Assembly: GCA_021286645.1 (NCBI GenBank)
Contig: JAJTBZ010000071.1
Span: 1 to 64,000, forward strand
From: Ignavibacteria bacterium
Lineage (GTDB): Bacteria; Bacteroidota; Ignavibacteria; Ignavibacteriales; Ignavibacteriaceae
DNA length: 64,000 bases
Direction of reading: 5' to 3'
Shown: one piece after another, positions 52,580 through 61,102 of the stretch
How the letters are laid out: every line of letters starts with the position of its first letter
Numbering within the stretch: the first letter of the stretch is position 1
Notes under the pieces: model-generated
What the model saw: the letters and a program-made list of their open reading frames with translations, nothing else
What the model was told of the DNA's origin: nothing
Database searches by the model: none
Translations under genes and position numbers: made by a program

Positions 52580-53193
52580 GTCTCTGTAATTTTTGGTGTT
52601 GATTTGTAAGGGTTAAGCATACGCTGGACGTATTTACCCAGAATATCAAATTCAAGATTGACCATATCGCCTGATTTTTTTTCGGAGAATACCGTACTAT
52701 TCCAGGTATGAGGGATAATCGCAACGGTAAATGAACTGTCATCTAGCTCTGCTACAGTAAGGCTTACACCATCAATTGCAATGGACCCGACAGGTACAAT
52801 GAGTTGCGAGAATTCCAACGGAAAAGCTATACGCATTTCAAAACTGCCATTTAAGGAGCGTATAGAGGTGATTGTGCCTACGGTATCTACATGTCCCAAT
52901 ACGAAATGCCCCCCGAGGCGGCTCTCGGCTTTCAATGCTCTTTCCAGATGAACGGGGTGGCCGGTACGAAGTTGCCCCAAAGTCGTTTTGCTTAGAGTCT
53001 CAGCAACAGTATCAAAAGAAAATGACTGCGTGGTAAACGCAACAACAGTTTGACAAATCCCATTGATTGCGATACTATCGCCTATATGAATATCCTGCAA
53101 AATTTCTCGTGCGTTTACCGTGCAACGTAACCCTGAACCAGAGGGCTGCATGGCAGTGAGTTTTCCAATTTCTTCAACCAATCCGGTAAACAT
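52555..53193 (-). CDS. ribE: Riboflavin synthase alpha subunit
   Basis: Converts two lumazine molecules to riboflavin. 212 residues with two repeated lumazine-binding barrels: MFTGLVEEIGKL, GDSIAINGICQTVV and GHPVHLERAL in the first; GGHFVLGHVDTVGTI, GSIAIDGVSLTVAEL in the second, and IIPHTWNSTVF. It follows ribD by 4 bp. No FMN riboswitch is recognisable upstream of the pair. Confidence 0.94.
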   Translation of the reverse strand: MFTGLVEEIGKLTAMQPSGSGLRCTVNAREILQDIHIGDSIAINGICQTVVAFTTQSFSFDTVAETLSKTTLGQLRTGHPVHLERALKAESRLGGHFVLGHVDTVGTITSIRSLNGSFEMRIAFPLEFSQLIVPVGSIAIDGVSLTVAELDDSSFTVAIIPHTWNSTVFSEKKSGDMVNLEFDILGKYVQRMLNPYKSTPKITETWLKEHGF

Positions 53194-53197
53194 TGTA

Positions 53198-54295
53198 TTA
53201 TTCTGCTTTCCTTAGATTAAGTAAAATATCATCGGAGAAGCGTTCAGTTGAGCGGATGCGCCATTTATGAGCATTTTTAATTGAATCAACATTAACATTA
53301 GCAAAAGCAGGTATTCCGTTGCCAAGAATTCGCGGGTTTATAAATACACTTACCTCATCAACTACTTTTTCTTTAAGAAAGGTGCTGAAAACCGCGCTCC
53401 CTCCTTCTACCATCACCGAAAGTATTCCTTTTTTACCCAATGCTTTTAAGGCGTGTTTCACTGAAACGTGTCCATTCTCGTCGGGGGGGACAAAAATAAC
53501 ATCAGCTCCCATTTTTTGATAGCGGGCAATCTTACGGACTTTTGTTTTATTTTTCTGAAGTGTAACAATACACGTGTTTTTTTCGGGGTTTGCCTCAAGC
53601 AGGTCAGTCTGAAAAGGCAGGCGAAGCCGCGAATCCAGAATGACGCGCAAAGGATTTCTTCCTTCTATGTGCCGTACGGTAAGTGACGGGTTATCCACAA
53701 TAGCAGTATTAACTCCAATAATAACCGCATCATATTCTGCGCGCATACGATGAACCTCGGTGCGCGAAGCCTGGGATGTAATCCATTCGGACTGAGAATT
53801 GATATCGGCAATTTTCCCATCTAGAGTTTGGGCTACTTTTAGCGTAACATAGGGTGTTTTCTTTTGAATATATTTGAAAAAGAAACGATTGAGTTCCATG
53901 CATTCTTTTTCAAGTACACCAACACGAACTTCAATTCCATGCTGCACGAGCTTTTTTACACCTTGCCCGGATACAAGCGGGTTGTTATCGAGCGTGCCGA
54001 TAATAACTTTAGTGATACCTTTTTCGATAATAGCATCTACGCAGGGAGGGGTTTTCCCATGGTGGGAACAGGGTTCGAGATTTACATAAAGAGTAGAGCC
54101 GGCTACTTCTTCAATCGCGTTCCTCATCGCGTTAATTTCCGCGTGAGGGCCGCCATAAAACTCGTGAAAACCGGCTCCGATTATTTTACCATTTTTAACC
54201 AAGACACTGCCAACCAACGGATTGGGACTAACCCGCCCTTTGCCTTTCGCGGCTAATTCAAGGGTTAGCTTAATATAGAACTCGTCCTGTCTCAA
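53198..54295 (-). CDS. ribD: Bifunctional riboflavin deaminase/reductase RibD
   Basis: 365 residues. N-terminal deaminase (1-145) with zinc motif GPHAEINAMRNA and NLEPCSHHGKTPPCVDAII; C-terminal reductase (about 150-365) with VTLKVAQTLDGKIADINSQSEWIT, NPLRVILDSRLRLP and MVEGGSAVFSTFL. It performs the second and third steps of riboflavin synthesis. It lies 14 bp after greA, so this operon reads greA-ribD-ribE-tilS-hpt. Confidence 0.95.
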   Translation of the reverse strand: MRQDEFYIKLTLELAAKGKGRVSPNPLVGSVLVKNGKIIGAGFHEFYGGPHAEINAMRNAIEEVAGSTLYVNLEPCSHHGKTPPCVDAIIEKGITKVIIGTLDNNPLVSGQGVKKLVQHGIEVRVGVLEKECMELNRFFFKYIQKKTPYVTLKVAQTLDGKIADINSQSEWITSQASRTEVHRMRAEYDAVIIGVNTAIVDNPSLTVRHIEGRNPLRVILDSRLRLPFQTDLLEANPEKNTCIVTLQKNKTKVRKIARYQKMGADVIFVPPDENGHVSVKHALKALGKKGILSVMVEGGSAVFSTFLKEKVVDEVSVFINPRILGNGIPAFANVNVDSIKNAHKWRIRSTERFSDDILLNLRKAE

Positions 54296-54309
54296 TGGTA
54301 ATTATGTAT

Positions 54310-54786
54310 TTAAGCAATTTCTAAAATTTCAAATTCCTGCATACCGGCAGGTACCTGGATTTGTACTTTGTCGCCAACTTGTTTTCCCAACAGGCCTTTG
54401 CCAATGGGCGAAGTAATAGATAATTTCCCAATCTTAAAATCGGCTTCTTCAGGGGATACAAGGTGGTATGCCACTTCTGAGCCGGATTTCAGGTTGCGGA
54501 TTTTTACTTTGGATAATATATGCACTTCACCATTTTTAAATTGTGAAGCTTCGATTACCATGGCACGGGCCAGGGTTGATTCAAGTTTACTGATTTTCAA
54601 TTCCAATAAGCTTTGTTCATCTTTAGCTGCATCATATTCAGCATTTTCTGAAAGATCGCCATGGGATCTTGCTTCTGCAATTTTCTGAGCAATATCTTTT
54701 CTTCCAGTTGTTTTCAGCGCTTTCAATTCTTTTTCGAGCTCTAACAAGCGTTCTTGCGTTAAATAAACAAAACCTGAATCTTGCAT
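54310..54786 (-). CDS. greA: Transcription elongation factor GreA
   Basis: 158 residues. N-terminal coiled coil (GFVYLTQERLLELEKELKALKTT, with GDLSENAEYDAAKDEQSLLE carrying the tip acidic residues), C-terminal FKBP-like domain (SPIGKGLLGKQVGDKVQIQVPAG). GreA makes stalled RNA polymerase cut its transcript. First gene of the greA-ribD-ribE-tilS-hpt group; its promoter is at 54854-54885. Confidence 0.95.
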   Translation of the reverse strand: MQDSGFVYLTQERLLELEKELKALKTTGRKDIAQKIAEARSHGDLSENAEYDAAKDEQSLLELKISKLESTLARAMVIEASQFKNGEVHILSKVKIRNLKSGSEVAYHLVSPEEADFKIGKLSITSPIGKGLLGKQVGDKVQIQVPAGMQEFEILEIA

Positions 54787-54818
54787 ATATCCATCTGACC
54801 TTTATAGATTGAAATATT

Positions 54819-54850
54819 TAAAAAAAATTACCACCGCTTTTAGCGATGGT
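54819..54850 (-). terminator. Hairpin with T-run between ftsX and greA
   Basis: On the minus strand ACCATCGC and GCGGTGGT form an 8-bp stem with one G-U, followed by AATTTTTTT. It has terminator form for ftsX, but it also lies at the predicted 5' end of the greA transcript. Confidence 0.5.
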
Positions 54851-54853
54851 GTC

Positions 54854-54885
54854 CAAAATTACGCAATTTTATATTTACTGGCAAA
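54854..54885 (-). promoter_or_regulatory. greA promoter
   Basis: On the minus strand: TTTG (54885-54882), 20 bp, TAATTTTG (54861-54854), a full match to the Bacteroidota TTTG / TAnnTTTG promoter. Start of transcription near 54850, inside the hairpin at 54830-54850. Confidence 0.55.
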
Positions 54886-54960
54886 TATTTCCGTAGAATT
54901 TAGCCCCTGAAAACACCGTAACCAGGGGTTTTTATGTATTTTTTATGGTATGTAATTTGC

Positions 54961-55875
54961 CTATTCCTGCCCAACTCTGTCCGTATTCACTTCTGAACCC
55001 GGAGTCTCGGGAGGGGCGATAGGAAACGTTTTGGGTGTTTTTGCATTCGAGATAAAAAGAACAATTGCTGCAGTTAACAGCGGAATAAGCATATATATAA
55101 TTCCATAGGAAGTTATATACCTGATGTTGTGTTCTAAAAATTTCGCCAATCCTAAGGAAGTTATTCGTATATCCTTACTAAAATTATGTAATGTGAAAAT
55201 AGCTATGAAACAAGCTATTGCCGCCTGAATTGCAGTGATAGCTAAAATTGCATTGTCTTTTTTCCTTTCGGCCTTTTTAGGCGAAGAAAACTGATTTAAC
55301 CGAAGCGTAGGTATATCCTTGCAGATTTTAGTGCAGTAGGCAATTACGGAAATAAGTAATATCAGCAAGGTTCCCACTGCCCAGCAGAGACAATATTCAA
55401 CCAGATTCAGGGTGTTTTGTGTAACCGAATATGTTGCCTCGTCAAATTCAAGAGAAATAATATCCGGCATGGCCTTTAATTTACCCGCCAGTAGTACCCG
55501 CGATTCTGCTGTTGATTCACGCAAAGTTATAATAAATGCGGCAGGAAGAGGAGCATAAGTGACTGCCTGTTGCATTTCCTTACCCGAATTCTCAAGAAAA
55601 ATTTTCTCTGCTTCGGCTGAGTTGATAAAATTAATTTCAGCAATCTCTGTATTTATCGAAAGCTGTGTTTTAATAGTTTCAATTCTCTCATCGGGGAAAG
55701 CCGGTTTTACGAATGCAATCAGCTTAATTGAGTGCAGCATTTCCGATTTTATATCCTTTAAGCTCATCAGGACTACAGACATTGCAAAAAGGGTTATAAG
55801 TGCAATTATTTGGCCAGCGGCTGAGAGGAGAATGCTGCCCATTTTTTTGTTTACAATATGTGTAATTATATTCAT
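54961..55875 (-). CDS. ftsX: FtsX-like ABC transporter permease
   Basis: 304 residues with four membrane helices: one near the N-terminus (about 18-38), then an extracellular domain (about 45-150) holding IKLIAFVKPAFPDERIETIKTQLS and INFINSAEAEKIFLENSGKE, then three more (about 165-187, 215-235, 255-280). This is the FtsX layout; with FtsE it couples division to cell-wall hydrolases. No ftsE gene is in the window. The tail is Pro/Glu-rich. The large loop is divergent, so the call is on layout and moderate similarity. Confidence 0.8.
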   Translation of the reverse strand: MNIITHIVNKKMGSILLSAAGQIIALITLFAMSVVLMSLKDIKSEMLHSIKLIAFVKPAFPDERIETIKTQLSINTEIAEINFINSAEAEKIFLENSGKEMQQAVTYAPLPAAFIITLRESTAESRVLLAGKLKAMPDIISLEFDEATYSVTQNTLNLVEYCLCWAVGTLLILLISVIAYCTKICKDIPTLRLNQFSSPKKAERKKDNAILAITAIQAAIACFIAIFTLHNFSKDIRITSLGLAKFLEHNIRYITSYGIIYMLIPLLTAAIVLFISNAKTPKTFPIAPPETPGSEVNTDRVGQE

Positions 55876-55889
55876 ACTGCTAATAGTAA

Positions 55890-56408
55890 TTAATAATTGG
55901 ATTCATCCAGCCAGCGAATGATTTGCCATTTGCCGGTAGCTTTATTTTTTGCTAACTGTAAATTTACTCTGCCATCAACCCGAAAAATGTCCGAAGGGTT
56001 GAGTGTAATTTGTAAGGTGAAACTTCTAATAATGGTTGCCTGTAAACTATCATCCTGGGCAACTGAACTCATTACAATATTATTCCAGGTAAGATCGAGT
56101 TTATCGGAGTTAAGAAATAAGCTGTTTGTTAATCTCATCTCCTCGGCACGAGACCACGATACATCATAGCCCTGTTCATAATCGCGGTATGTGAAGATAA
56201 AATCTGTATTAAGCATTTCGCCATAAACCGTAGTATCTTTTGTCGCGTAAGCATATTGCAAATTAGTAAATATACCCTCCTTGGTAGACAAATCTGAAAT
56301 AGGTGAGGCGCCTGACTTGTTCGTAAAGGTCAAATCGGGTGCAAAAGGGTTTTTGCATCCACTTATATAGAGCATTGCTATGATTGCCAGCAGCAGGAAA
56401 CGATACAT
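55890..56408 (-). CDS. Lipoprotein, NTF2-like
   Basis: 172 residues. Lipoprotein signal MYRFLLLAIIAMLYISGCKN (lipobox YISGC). The rest reads like a small alpha+beta NTF2/SnoaL-type domain: LQYAYATKDTTVYGEMLNTDFIF, then long strands VNLQLAKNKATGKWQIIRWLDE. Function unknown. It is similar in layout to the next lipoprotein upstream, and ftsX follows 14 bp after its stop. Confidence 0.7.
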   Translation of the reverse strand: MYRFLLLAIIAMLYISGCKNPFAPDLTFTNKSGASPISDLSTKEGIFTNLQYAYATKDTTVYGEMLNTDFIFTYRDYEQGYDVSWSRAEEMRLTNSLFLNSDKLDLTWNNIVMSSVAQDDSLQATIIRSFTLQITLNPSDIFRVDGRVNLQLAKNKATGKWQIIRWLDESNY

Positions 56409-56487
56409 GTACAGCTGAAGTTCATCAATAAAAGTTAATTAAAAATGTAAGATACAGTAAATTGGAATGAAAAACAGCAGAATATCG

Positions 56488-57069
56488 TTAGTGGAATTGC
56501 CCTTTTAAGTCGCTCCAACATAATCCTTTTCCGGAACTTATATCCCGCCACATAGAAATTACCCAGACTGAACGATTATCCTGCCTGAATGTAAGTTGCA
56601 TGTCGCCTTCATAAGTCGAAGCGGGAGTCGCTTTTTTTAATACAACCGAGATAATGTAGTGGGCTGAATATAATGTACTGTCGGCTGAAGGGGTGAGTTT
56701 TTCATTGGTGAAAGTGGCATTAATCTTTTCTGTAGATGGTATTTGCTGAATAAGATTCGAATAGTACCGATTTTCAGCACCCACATCCCAACTACCTAAA
56801 ACGGGATATGAGTTAAGAGAATTGCCCGCGGGTATATAGATGAATTTTTTTGTTACGAACTCAGAGTCGCCGAAACAGCTTACATAACTGAGAAGGCTTT
56901 TTTCCGCGAGGGAGTTCTTGAAATTCGCCAAAAGAATCTCCCGGTCATAGGGAGTTTGGTAGCTTGAACGCGATGAATTTGGGGTTTCGGGGTCCCTGGT
57001 ATTAAACAGGTCGCAAGAGGAAAGGAATAACAACGAAGCGACAGTAATAAAGATTATGGTTTTCTGCAT
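56488..57069 (-). CDS. Lipoprotein, NTF2-like
   Basis: 193 residues with signal MQKTIIFITVASLLFLSSCD (lipobox FLSSC). Layout parallels the neighbouring lipoprotein: a helix-turn with LLANFKNSLAEKSLLSYVSCFGDSEF, then strands ending NRSVWVISMWRD. Function unknown. It overlaps the upstream methyltransferase by 16 bp, so it is expressed with it. Confidence 0.7.
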   Translation of the reverse strand: MQKTIIFITVASLLFLSSCDLFNTRDPETPNSSRSSYQTPYDREILLANFKNSLAEKSLLSYVSCFGDSEFVTKKFIYIPAGNSLNSYPVLGSWDVGAENRYYSNLIQQIPSTEKINATFTNEKLTPSADSTLYSAHYIISVVLKKATPASTYEGDMQLTFRQDNRSVWVISMWRDISSGKGLCWSDLKGQFH

Positions 57070-57791
57070 AAGACCAGCAGCCGCGAGGATTCTGTTTCAT
57101 TGAAAGGGGTGCCCGTATAATCACCGTGAATTGACTGTGGTACGAAACCTGCCTTCCGTAATTGTGCCAAAATTATATCGGGCTCATACAATTTTACCGA
57201 TTCCGTGTAGGTGTTTAATGCCCCGTCTCTTTGAAGAACAATCCGTTTTTTTACACAATTATGTTCAATCCACCGAAATTGCTCGATAAAAATGTTATTT
57301 TTCACCGATTTTGAAAATGGGATAAGTGTTTTTCTGAGATATGAACTGTTTAAGTAGTCAAATACAAACCAGCCATTTTTTGCTGTATGTGAATATGCAG
57401 CCGTGAAAAGTGAAAAATTTTCCTCGTCATTATCACTATAACCAAAGGAGGTAAACAGATTGGCAACAATAGAGAACTGTTTATTCAGGTTAAGATAACG
57501 GTAGTCTCCCTGAAGATATGATATTGTGAGTTGCTGATCGGAGGCATTCTTTCGTGCGATATTTAATAAGGTCTCACTTAAATCAACCCCGGTTACTATC
57601 ATGCCGTTCCGCGCAAAAGATTCTGCATGTCTTCCTGCGCCACATGCTAAATCAAGAACCGAAGTTCCCGGTAGAGGTTGAAGGGTTTCTTGCAGGAAAG
57701 CAATAAGTTGTTGTGCTTCGGAAGAAGTTCTATGTGAGTAGACGGAAAGGTAGTCTTCACTACCAAACCATGTTTCGAACCATTTTTTCAT
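57054..57791 (-). CDS. Class I SAM-dependent methyltransferase
   Basis: 245 residues. Motif I SVLDLACGAGRHAESFA, VTGVDLSETLLNIARKN, LQGDYRYL, then NLFTSFGYSDNDEENFSLF, typical of the Methyltransf_25 fold. Substrate unknown. It overlaps recR by 4 bp (ATGA) and the lipoprotein by 16 bp, forming the run ybaB-recR-methyltransferase-lipoproteins-ftsX. Confidence 0.85.
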   Translation of the reverse strand: MKKWFETWFGSEDYLSVYSHRTSSEAQQLIAFLQETLQPLPGTSVLDLACGAGRHAESFARNGMIVTGVDLSETLLNIARKNASDQQLTISYLQGDYRYLNLNKQFSIVANLFTSFGYSDNDEENFSLFTAAYSHTAKNGWFVFDYLNSSYLRKTLIPFSKSVKNNIFIEQFRWIEHNCVKKRIVLQRDGALNTYTESVKLYEPDIILAQLRKAGFVPQSIHGDYTGTPFNETESSRLLVLCRKP

Positions 57792-58387
57792 GTATACTCA
57801 ACCCGACCAATAACAGCACGACCGATAGTAGCCTCATCGGAGAACTCCAGATCGCCGCCAATAGGTAAACCCCGTGCAATGCGGGTTACTTTAATCGGTA
57901 GGCCGCGAAGTAATTTATTAATATATAAAGCAGTGGTTTCTCCCTCGGTATTGGGGTTCAGCGCGAGAATTACTTCATGAACATCTTCAGATTTTAACCG
58001 TTCCAAAAGTTCTTTGACTTTCAGTGATTCCGGCCCGACACCCGAGAGGGGAGACAGAACACCACCCAATACATGATACTTGCCGTTAAACTGGTTTGAA
58101 CGTTCAATTGCAAAAATATCGCTTGCATCTTCAACCACGCAAAGAGTTGCATGATCTCGTTTTGGACTGGAGCAGATTTCGCAATATTCTGAACTGGTTA
58201 TATTATAACAGGTTTTGCACTGGTGCAAATTCTCCTTGAGTCCCTCGATTGCAGCAATAAAGCGATTAACATCATCGGTATGCCTGCGCAAGAGGAATAA
58301 TGCTAATCGCTGGGCTGTTTTCTTGCCAATTCCGGGGAATTTGCTGAACTCTTCTATAGCTAATTGAAGAGGCTCAGGTATAATCAC
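57788..58387 (-). CDS. recR: Recombination mediator RecR
   Basis: 199 residues. N-terminal helix-hairpin-helix (FSKFPGIGKKTAQRLALFLL), a four-Cys zinc motif (CKTCYNITSSEYCEICSSPKRD within 58146-58215), and a Toprim domain (LCVVEDASDIFAIERSNQFNGKYHVLGGVLSPLSGVGPESL). RecR clamps DNA and loads RecA with RecO/RecF at gaps. It follows ybaB by 2 bp, the usual pair. Confidence 0.95.
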   Translation of the reverse strand: MIIPEPLQLAIEEFSKFPGIGKKTAQRLALFLLRRHTDDVNRFIAAIEGLKENLHQCKTCYNITSSEYCEICSSPKRDHATLCVVEDASDIFAIERSNQFNGKYHVLGGVLSPLSGVGPESLKVKELLERLKSEDVHEVILALNPNTEGETTALYINKLLRGLPIKVTRIARGLPIGGDLEFSDEATIGRAVIGRVEYT

Positions 58388-58389
58388 AA

Positions 58390-58716
58390 TTAGAATCCCG
58401 GAATGTTCATGCCGGGAGGCATGAGGCCTTTGGTTAATTTACCCATTTCATCTTCTTCCATTTTTTTAGCAGAAGCAAGGGCTTTGTTAACTGCTGCAAC
58501 AACAAGGTCTTCCAGTATTTCTTTTTCCTCGGCATTAATAACCTGCGGATCAATTTCCACAGAAACTAATTCTTTATTTCCGTTAGCAGTTACTTTAATC
58601 ATTCCGCCGCCGGCTTCTTCGGTAACGGTTTTATTACCTAACTCATCCTGCAGTTTAGCCATTTCCTGCTGCATTTTCTGGATTTGTTTCATCATTCCTG
58701 GCATTCCGCCGCGCAT
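58390..58716 (-). CDS. ybaB: YbaB/EbfC family nucleoid-associated protein
   Basis: 108 residues from the ATG at 58716, which has GGAGGT seven bases upstream; the longer frame to 58743 lacks an SD. Sequence MRGGMPGMMKQIQKMQQEMAKLQDELG and VEIDPQVINAEEKEILEDLVVAAVNKAL is typical. It binds DNA as a dimer and is paired with recR. dnaX, often third in this cluster, is absent here. Confidence 0.93.
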   Translation of the reverse strand: MRGGMPGMMKQIQKMQQEMAKLQDELGNKTVTEEAGGGMIKVTANGNKELVSVEIDPQVINAEEKEILEDLVVAAVNKALASAKKMEEDEMGKLTKGLMPPGMNIPGF

Positions 58717-58838
58717 TTTACCTCCGTTTGTGAAAGTGTACATTAATGCCGTAAATATAAAACAATGATTTGATATTTAATACATTCTTTTTATTATACT
58801 GTTTCAAAATTTTTTATTCACAGAATTAACGATTTTTC

Positions 58839-59498
58839 TTGAACACTGAGAGTGTAACTGAGAAGTTTGCAGCCCGTAACTATGGCCAGGTTTTAACAAC
58901 AATGGCGGGGAAAAAAATTAGATACAGGCAGCTTCCGGAACATAGTTGCGCCATTGAATCGTTCATGTTCGAGTTTTTGCAATCGTTTAATATACCGGTA
59001 GCTTATACTGCAAAACTGGATGATACAACAATTGAGTTGGCAAAAACTACCGAGTTTCTGTTCGGAATCAGGGTGAGTAATAATGTGGACTGGCGAATAA
59101 GCGAGGTATTGCAACTACCAAAATGGAGCCCTTATCAGCTTCCGGTACTGGAATATTTCCCCATATCGAACCCGAAGGTTCGCTTAGCACCGCATCATAT
59201 TGTCGCGGCAAATTTGGCATCAACGGAAGAATTGAAAGCGCTCAATCGAATAGCTTCGAAAATAAATGTAGTTGTAAAGGCTTTTTTTGAACGTCGTGAT
59301 GCTCAACTATTTGCCTTTAATTGCCTGTTTGGTAAAGTTGATGAGAAAATATTACTTACCGGCAATTTTTTTCCGCCCAATATGCAAATTATAAAAAATG
59401 AACATTTGGCAACTATGCCGGATGACTATTTCGCGTTTCAGAATGGAAAAAAGCTGAAAGCGTATGTTGAACAAATTATTGAGATTTTACGGAGATAG
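58839..59498 (+). CDS. Catalytically erased SAICAR synthetase (PurC)-like protein
   Basis: 219 residues, TTG start. The order of segments follows PurC: FMFEFLQSFNIPVAYTAKLDDTTIELAK, FGIRV (VVRN equivalent), LPVLEYFPISN, HHIVAANLASTEELKALNRIASKINVVVKAFFERRDAQLFAFNCLFG. Yet PurC's active-site stretches are replaced: DFKLEFG is AFNCLFG, DE-SPD-RLWD reads GNFFPPNMQIIKN, and the GS of the substrate loop is lost. The N-terminal ATP-binding GK-K segment is also not evident. It should not make SAICAR. It lies 9 bp before psd, in a phospholipid operon, which suggests a new binding or regulatory role. Confidence 0.7.
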   Translation: MNTESVTEKFAARNYGQVLTTMAGKKIRYRQLPEHSCAIESFMFEFLQSFNIPVAYTAKLDDTTIELAKTTEFLFGIRVSNNVDWRISEVLQLPKWSPYQLPVLEYFPISNPKVRLAPHHIVAANLASTEELKALNRIASKINVVVKAFFERRDAQLFAFNCLFGKVDEKILLTGNFFPPNMQIIKNEHLATMPDDYFAFQNGKKLKAYVEQIIEILRR

Positions 59499-59507
59499 TT
59501 TTTTACA

Positions 59508-60158
59508 ATGTCTATTACAAAATATGGTTATGGTACCATTACTGTTGTTGCGGTTATTTGTCTTATTCTGGTGGTTGCCGGAATATACTCGCCACTTGTA
59601 ATAATACGATATGGCCTTTTTGTGCTTGCGGGTTTTTTACTGGTTTTTACTCTGAATTTTTTCCGAGATCCCGAGCGCACAATCCCGGCAGGTGAGAACA
59701 ATGTTATTTCGCCATGTGACGGAAAGGTTATAATTATCAAAGAGGTGGAAGAAGATAGGTATATAAAGGGCAAAGCTCGTCAGATATCGGTATTTATGTC
59801 ACCCCTTAACGTACATGTAAACAGAATTCCGGTGGATGGTACCGTAGAGTATCTAAAATATGTACCAGGAAAGTATTTGCCAGCCTTTGAAGACAAGGCT
59901 TCAACGGAAAACGAACGGTCTGAAATTGGTCTGCAATCCAAATTTGGGAAAGTGTTTTTTACACAGGTTGCCGGTTACGTGGCCCGCAGAATTATCTTCG
60001 AGTTAAAAGAAGGGCAGGCCGTTAAACGTGGAGATCGATTTGGCATGATTCGCTTTGGAAGCCGGGTTGATATTATTGTTCCCCTATCCTGGAAAGTGCA
60101 GGTGAAATTAGGGGATATGATTACCGCGGGTGAAAGTATTTTATTTATTTGTGAGTAG
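59508..60158 (+). CDS. psd: Phosphatidylserine decarboxylase proenzyme
   Basis: 216 residues, the short bacterial type. An N-terminal membrane helix pair (about 8-50), then RDPERTIPAGENNVISPCDGKVI, FMSPLNVHVNRIPVDGTV, and the self-cleavage site in MIRFGSRVDIIVP (cut between Gly and Ser to make the pyruvoyl group). It produces phosphatidylethanolamine from phosphatidylserine, which the next gene makes. It lies 9 bp from pssA. Confidence 0.94.
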   Translation: MSITKYGYGTITVVAVICLILVVAGIYSPLVIIRYGLFVLAGFLLVFTLNFFRDPERTIPAGENNVISPCDGKVIIIKEVEEDRYIKGKARQISVFMSPLNVHVNRIPVDGTVEYLKYVPGKYLPAFEDKASTENERSEIGLQSKFGKVFFTQVAGYVARRIIFELKEGQAVKRGDRFGMIRFGSRVDIIVPLSWKVQVKLGDMITAGESILFICE

Positions 60159-60167
60159 GATTTTGAT

Positions 60168-60884
60168 ATGAACGCAGAATACTCGCACCGCATTAGACGC
60201 ATTCTTCCGAATACATTAACATTCGGAAATATGTTGTGCGGTTTTTATTCGGTTATTTTATCGTATCAGCATGAGTTTATTACTGCCGCATGGCTGATTG
60301 CAATTGCAGCAGTATGTGATGCCCTTGATGGGATTGCTGCCCGGCTTACAAAAAGCCCCAGCCAGTTTGGTATAGAATTAGATTCCCTTGCGGATGTGGT
60401 GAGTTTTGGCTTTGCCCCTGCATTCCTTATCTATCTGGTACAGTTAAAAGATTACGGAATATGGGGCCTGATCATTTCGGGGCTCTTTCTCATGGCTGGC
60501 GGTTTCCGTCTCGCCAGATTTAATGCCGAGTTGGTAGGATACAGCAAAGAACAGTTTAAGGGATTACCGATACCTACAGGCGCCCTTACTATTGCGTCGT
60601 ATGTTATTATGTTTCTTCATGGCGATTATCTTTCAATTACTATGCAGTGGTATACCATGGTTTTGGTAATCGGGGTTGCTTATCTTATGGCGAGCCATGT
60701 AAAATACGATGCGCTGCCGAACCCCAACCGGGAGAGCATTAAGAAAAAACCACTGGTATCGCTTTTTATTCTTGTTGCTGCAGTTTTGTTCTTATTGTAT
60801 CAGGGCGCGGTACTGTTTTATTTGTTTTTAATTTTTATCATGTACGGTATCGTTAATCAGATATTGGGTTTCATTAAAAAATGA
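60168..60884 (+). CDS. pssA: CDP-diacylglycerol-serine O-phosphatidyltransferase
   Basis: 238 residues with about seven membrane segments. The CDP-alcohol transferase motif DALDGIAARLTKSPSQFGIELDSLADVVSFG has the D-G-x2-A-R-x8-G-x3-D-x3-D pattern. It joins serine to CDP-diacylglycerol to give phosphatidylserine, the substrate of Psd. It starts 9 bp after psd; together with the PurC-like gene they form one operon. Confidence 0.95.
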   Translation: MNAEYSHRIRRILPNTLTFGNMLCGFYSVILSYQHEFITAAWLIAIAAVCDALDGIAARLTKSPSQFGIELDSLADVVSFGFAPAFLIYLVQLKDYGIWGLIISGLFLMAGGFRLARFNAELVGYSKEQFKGLPIPTGALTIASYVIMFLHGDYLSITMQWYTMVLVIGVAYLMASHVKYDALPNPNRESIKKKPLVSLFILVAAVLFLLYQGAVLFYLFLIFIMYGIVNQILGFIKK

Positions 60885-61102
60885 AATCTTAGGGTATTGA
60901 ACTTACTTATACGGGTTATCGCTACAAGAATGCCAATGTTACTGAAGTTAATAGTTGTATATAGATAGATTGGTGATAATTCCAACTTCATATGTATAGA
61001 ATTATTTTATGTGTGGAAGTGCCGGAAAAGATACAATAAAGTGTATTTTTCGTTAAACTGGTTTTTGATATCTTACAGCGTTTATTTAAGAAAGGTATGA
61101 CA

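Noticed and set aside
54903-54935. Hairpin CCCCTG/CAGGGG with T-run on the + strand
   Set aside because: It has terminator form only on the + strand, where no transcript is expected to end. The 6-bp stem with a 13-nt loop is too weak to call.
54787-54960. FMN riboswitch before the riboflavin genes
   Set aside because: ribD is preceded by greA 14 bp upstream, and the ftsX-greA gap is too short and lacks the conserved FMN aptamer segments.
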